Below, one piece after another: positions 60,126 to 61,298 of a stretch of 61,298 nt of DNA (its first letter is position 1; each line of letters opens with the position of its first letter). The stretch spans positions 1 to 61,298 of the forward strand of contig JABFRX010000032.1 of assembly GCA_013140995.1 (NCBI GenBank). Direction: 5' to 3'. The notes below the pieces were generated by a model. The model searched no databases and was not told the origin of the DNA. It saw only the letters and a list, made by a program, of their open reading frames with translations. A program made the position numbers and the translations under genes. This DNA comes from Alphaproteobacteria bacterium. Lineage in GTDB: Bacteria > Pseudomonadota > Alphaproteobacteria > Micropepsales > Micropepsaceae.

Positions 60126-60163
60126 CTTGTGGTTCCAGCCTCATCTCGGCCCCCTAGAGTCAG

Positions 60164-60287
60164 CCCGCCGCCGGAGGGTACCGGCGGCGGGATGATAAGA
60201 GGGCAGTTAGCAAGGGTACGCAGGGAGGTGCTCCGGGCCTGGAAAACTGACGCTCCAACATTTAGTAGCCCGACGCGAAGCACCTCC
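60164..60287. ncRNA. Candidate structured RNA or regulatory DNA upstream of lgt
   Basis: Part of a 470-bp gap (60126-60595) between divergent ybjN and lgt. Seen: a perfect 11-bp stem CCCGCCGCCGG/CCGGCGGCGGG with a 6-nt loop (60164-60191), then a long-range stem GGAGGTGCT (60224-60232)/AGCACCTCC (60279-60287) with an inner CGGGC/GCCCG pair. No T-runs follow, so these are not terminators of the flanking genes, which point away. I do not recognise a known RNA family. Confidence 0.35.
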
Positions 60288-60314
60288 TATGAATGGAAGG
60301 GTGCACTAACCATT

Positions 60315-60513
60315 GAATCCCACGCAAGAGTCCGCCTGTGGGCTGAATCATTCTTCATGTGGACTGTGATCGCGAAGTGAATCGGCTCTGGGGACAGCTT
60401 TGCGGATAGATCGATACGCGACGTTTCAGAAAAGTAATTGGATGCGAGTCCTGCGAGTCTTCCATGCTCCGCTCAACTCACATGGTGTGAGCGTTTCTGA
60501 GCGCATCGGACTC
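60315..60513. promoter_or_regulatory. GANTC (CcrM site) cluster upstream of lgt
   Basis: Seven GANTC sites at 60315, 60328, 60345, 60379, 60446, 60455 and 60509, plus an eighth at 60157. About one per 256 bp is expected in even-composition DNA. The cluster sits 83 bp or more upstream of the lgt ATG. In Caulobacter-like bacteria, GANTC methylation state controls cell-cycle promoters, so it may mark a methylation-sensitive regulatory region. Confidence 0.6.
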
Positions 60514-60595
60514 TAGTTGGTGGATCGCAGCCGCCTTGACACCTGCGAAGCGGCAATCGCAAGTCTCGCGCGCTGCTTCTTAGGATCAACTCCGC

Positions 60596-61298
60596 ATGGC
60601 GGTCATTCCGTTTCCCGAAATCGATCCGGTGCTCATTCAGATCGGGCCGATCGCCATTCGCTGGTATGCGCTTTCCTATATCGCGGGTCTGCTGGGCGCG
60701 TGGTGGTTCATTTTGCGTTTGATTCGGACGCCGCGCCTGTGGGCGGGCGCGCCGTTCAACGGCAAGCCGCAAGCGACGAGCGACCATATCGGCGATCTCT
60801 TTGTGTGGGCCGCGCTCGGCGTGATTATCGGCGGGCGGCTCGGCTACATCTTGTTCTATGGGCTAATCTACGAGTGGGAGAAGTTCTCAACCGAACCGTG
60901 GAAGATTTTCTACACGTGGGAGGGCGGGATGTCGTTCCACGGCGGGGCTATCGGTGTGGTGCTTGCGATCATCCTGTTCGCGCGCCGGAACAAGCTCGAC
61001 ATGGTAGCGCTCGGGGATTTGGTCGCGATTGCGGCGCCGATTGGTTTGTTCTCCGGCCGGATCGCGAACTTCGTGAACGGCGAGTTGTGGGGAAAGGTCA
61101 CCGACGTGCCTTGGGCGATGGTGTTCCCCGCTGCCGCAATCCGCGCGCCGGACGGCGTGACCGTTCTTAGCAACCCGCCGCGGCATCCGAGCCAGCTCTA
61201 CGAAGCGGGGCTCGAGGGCGTTCTGTTGTTCGTGATCTTGGTCGTGATGGTCTACCGCTTCGACGTGTTGAAGCGGCCGGGGCTCTGCATTGCCGCAA
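60596..61298 (+). CDS. lgt: Prolipoprotein diacylglyceryl transferase Lgt, partial
   Basis: The first 234 residues are present; the gene runs off the right edge. MAVIPFPEIDPVLIQIGPIAIRWYALSYI is the family start. GGRLGYILFY, WEGGMSFHGGAIGV (catalytic His region), GRIANFVNGELWG and HPSQLYEAGLEGV are conserved Lgt motifs. It moves diacylglycerol from phosphatidylglycerol to the lipobox cysteine of prolipoproteins in the inner membrane. AGGA lies 12 nt before the ATG. Confidence 0.95.
   Translation, partial: MAVIPFPEIDPVLIQIGPIAIRWYALSYIAGLLGAWWFILRLIRTPRLWAGAPFNGKPQATSDHIGDLFVWAALGVIIGGRLGYILFYGLIYEWEKFSTEPWKIFYTWEGGMSFHGGAIGVVLAIILFARRNKLDMVALGDLVAIAAPIGLFSGRIANFVNGELWGKVTDVPWAMVFPAAAIRAPDGVTVLSNPPRHPSQLYEAGLEGVLLFVILVVMVYRFDVLKRPGLCIAA

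Noticed and set aside
59700-60380. 226-codon plus-strand ORF over ybjN
   Set aside because: Antisense to ybjN and continues into the structured gap; no domain.

Overview
The window comes from an alphaproteobacterium with Caulobacter-type cell-cycle control. The evidence is the master regulator CtrA at the left edge, its inhibitor SciP 6.6 kb away, GANTC (CcrM methylation) sites in regulatory DNA, a GTTC-N7-GTTC LexA box, an alphaproteobacterial FliJ, a phasin (polyhydroxyalkanoate granules) and a PetP/PetR-like regulator pair. I cannot assign a genus. The two edge genes, ctrA and lgt, are cut by the window.

Layout. 1-8.5 kb: ctrA, fliJ, an SRAP-fold protein behind an SOS box, an amino-acid permease, small membrane proteins, sciP, mnmA and a tRNA-CAU. 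8.6-20.5 kb: an acyltransferase/membrane protein/winged-helix operon, threonine ammonia-lyase, an Lrp-controlled lysine-6-dehydrogenase plus aldehyde dehydrogenase pair, PiuC-type dioxygenase, a methyltransferase, a MerR-controlled cation exporter and a flagellin-like orphan. 20.5-29.7 kb: hydrolases (amidohydrolase, amidase, alpha/beta hydrolase), an Fe-ADH-like/SDR pair, DUF1003, GNAT and MarC. 29.7-39.9 kb: CCA-adding enzyme, CoA pyrophosphatase and DUF1285 on the minus strand, then MoxR, DUF58, BatA/DUF4159 and a large membrane protein on the plus strand, then CYTH on the minus strand. 40.1-50.5 kb: PP2C phosphatase, hemF-trmL, the petABC cytochrome bc1 operon, 5'-methylthioadenosine salvage (mtnP, apt, mtnA, class II aldolase) and folate genes. 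50.5-61.3 kb: uvrC-pgsA-moaD-moaE, branched-chain aminotransferase, PetP/PetR/kinase, and ybjN-proC-tetR-phasin, with lgt divergent at the right edge.

Most genes are housekeeping or ordinary metabolism. The unusual material lies largely between genes. Three long inverted-repeat elements (17.7, 28.4 and 31.6 kb) share arms built from an ACGC-N-AAG unit, and two of them also share two inner hairpins. A REP-like pair forms the 5' leader of mtnA. A 470-bp structured gap upstream of lgt carries eight GANTC sites, seven of them within 200 bp. The block from about 29.7 to 39.9 kb shows G/C strand asymmetry opposite to its surroundings in sampled lines, as if inverted. The most interesting protein is an SRAP-family protein under a perfect SOS box that has lost its catalytic Cys2 and the partner Asn. 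There is no CRISPR array, rRNA operon, prophage or recognisable transposase in the window.
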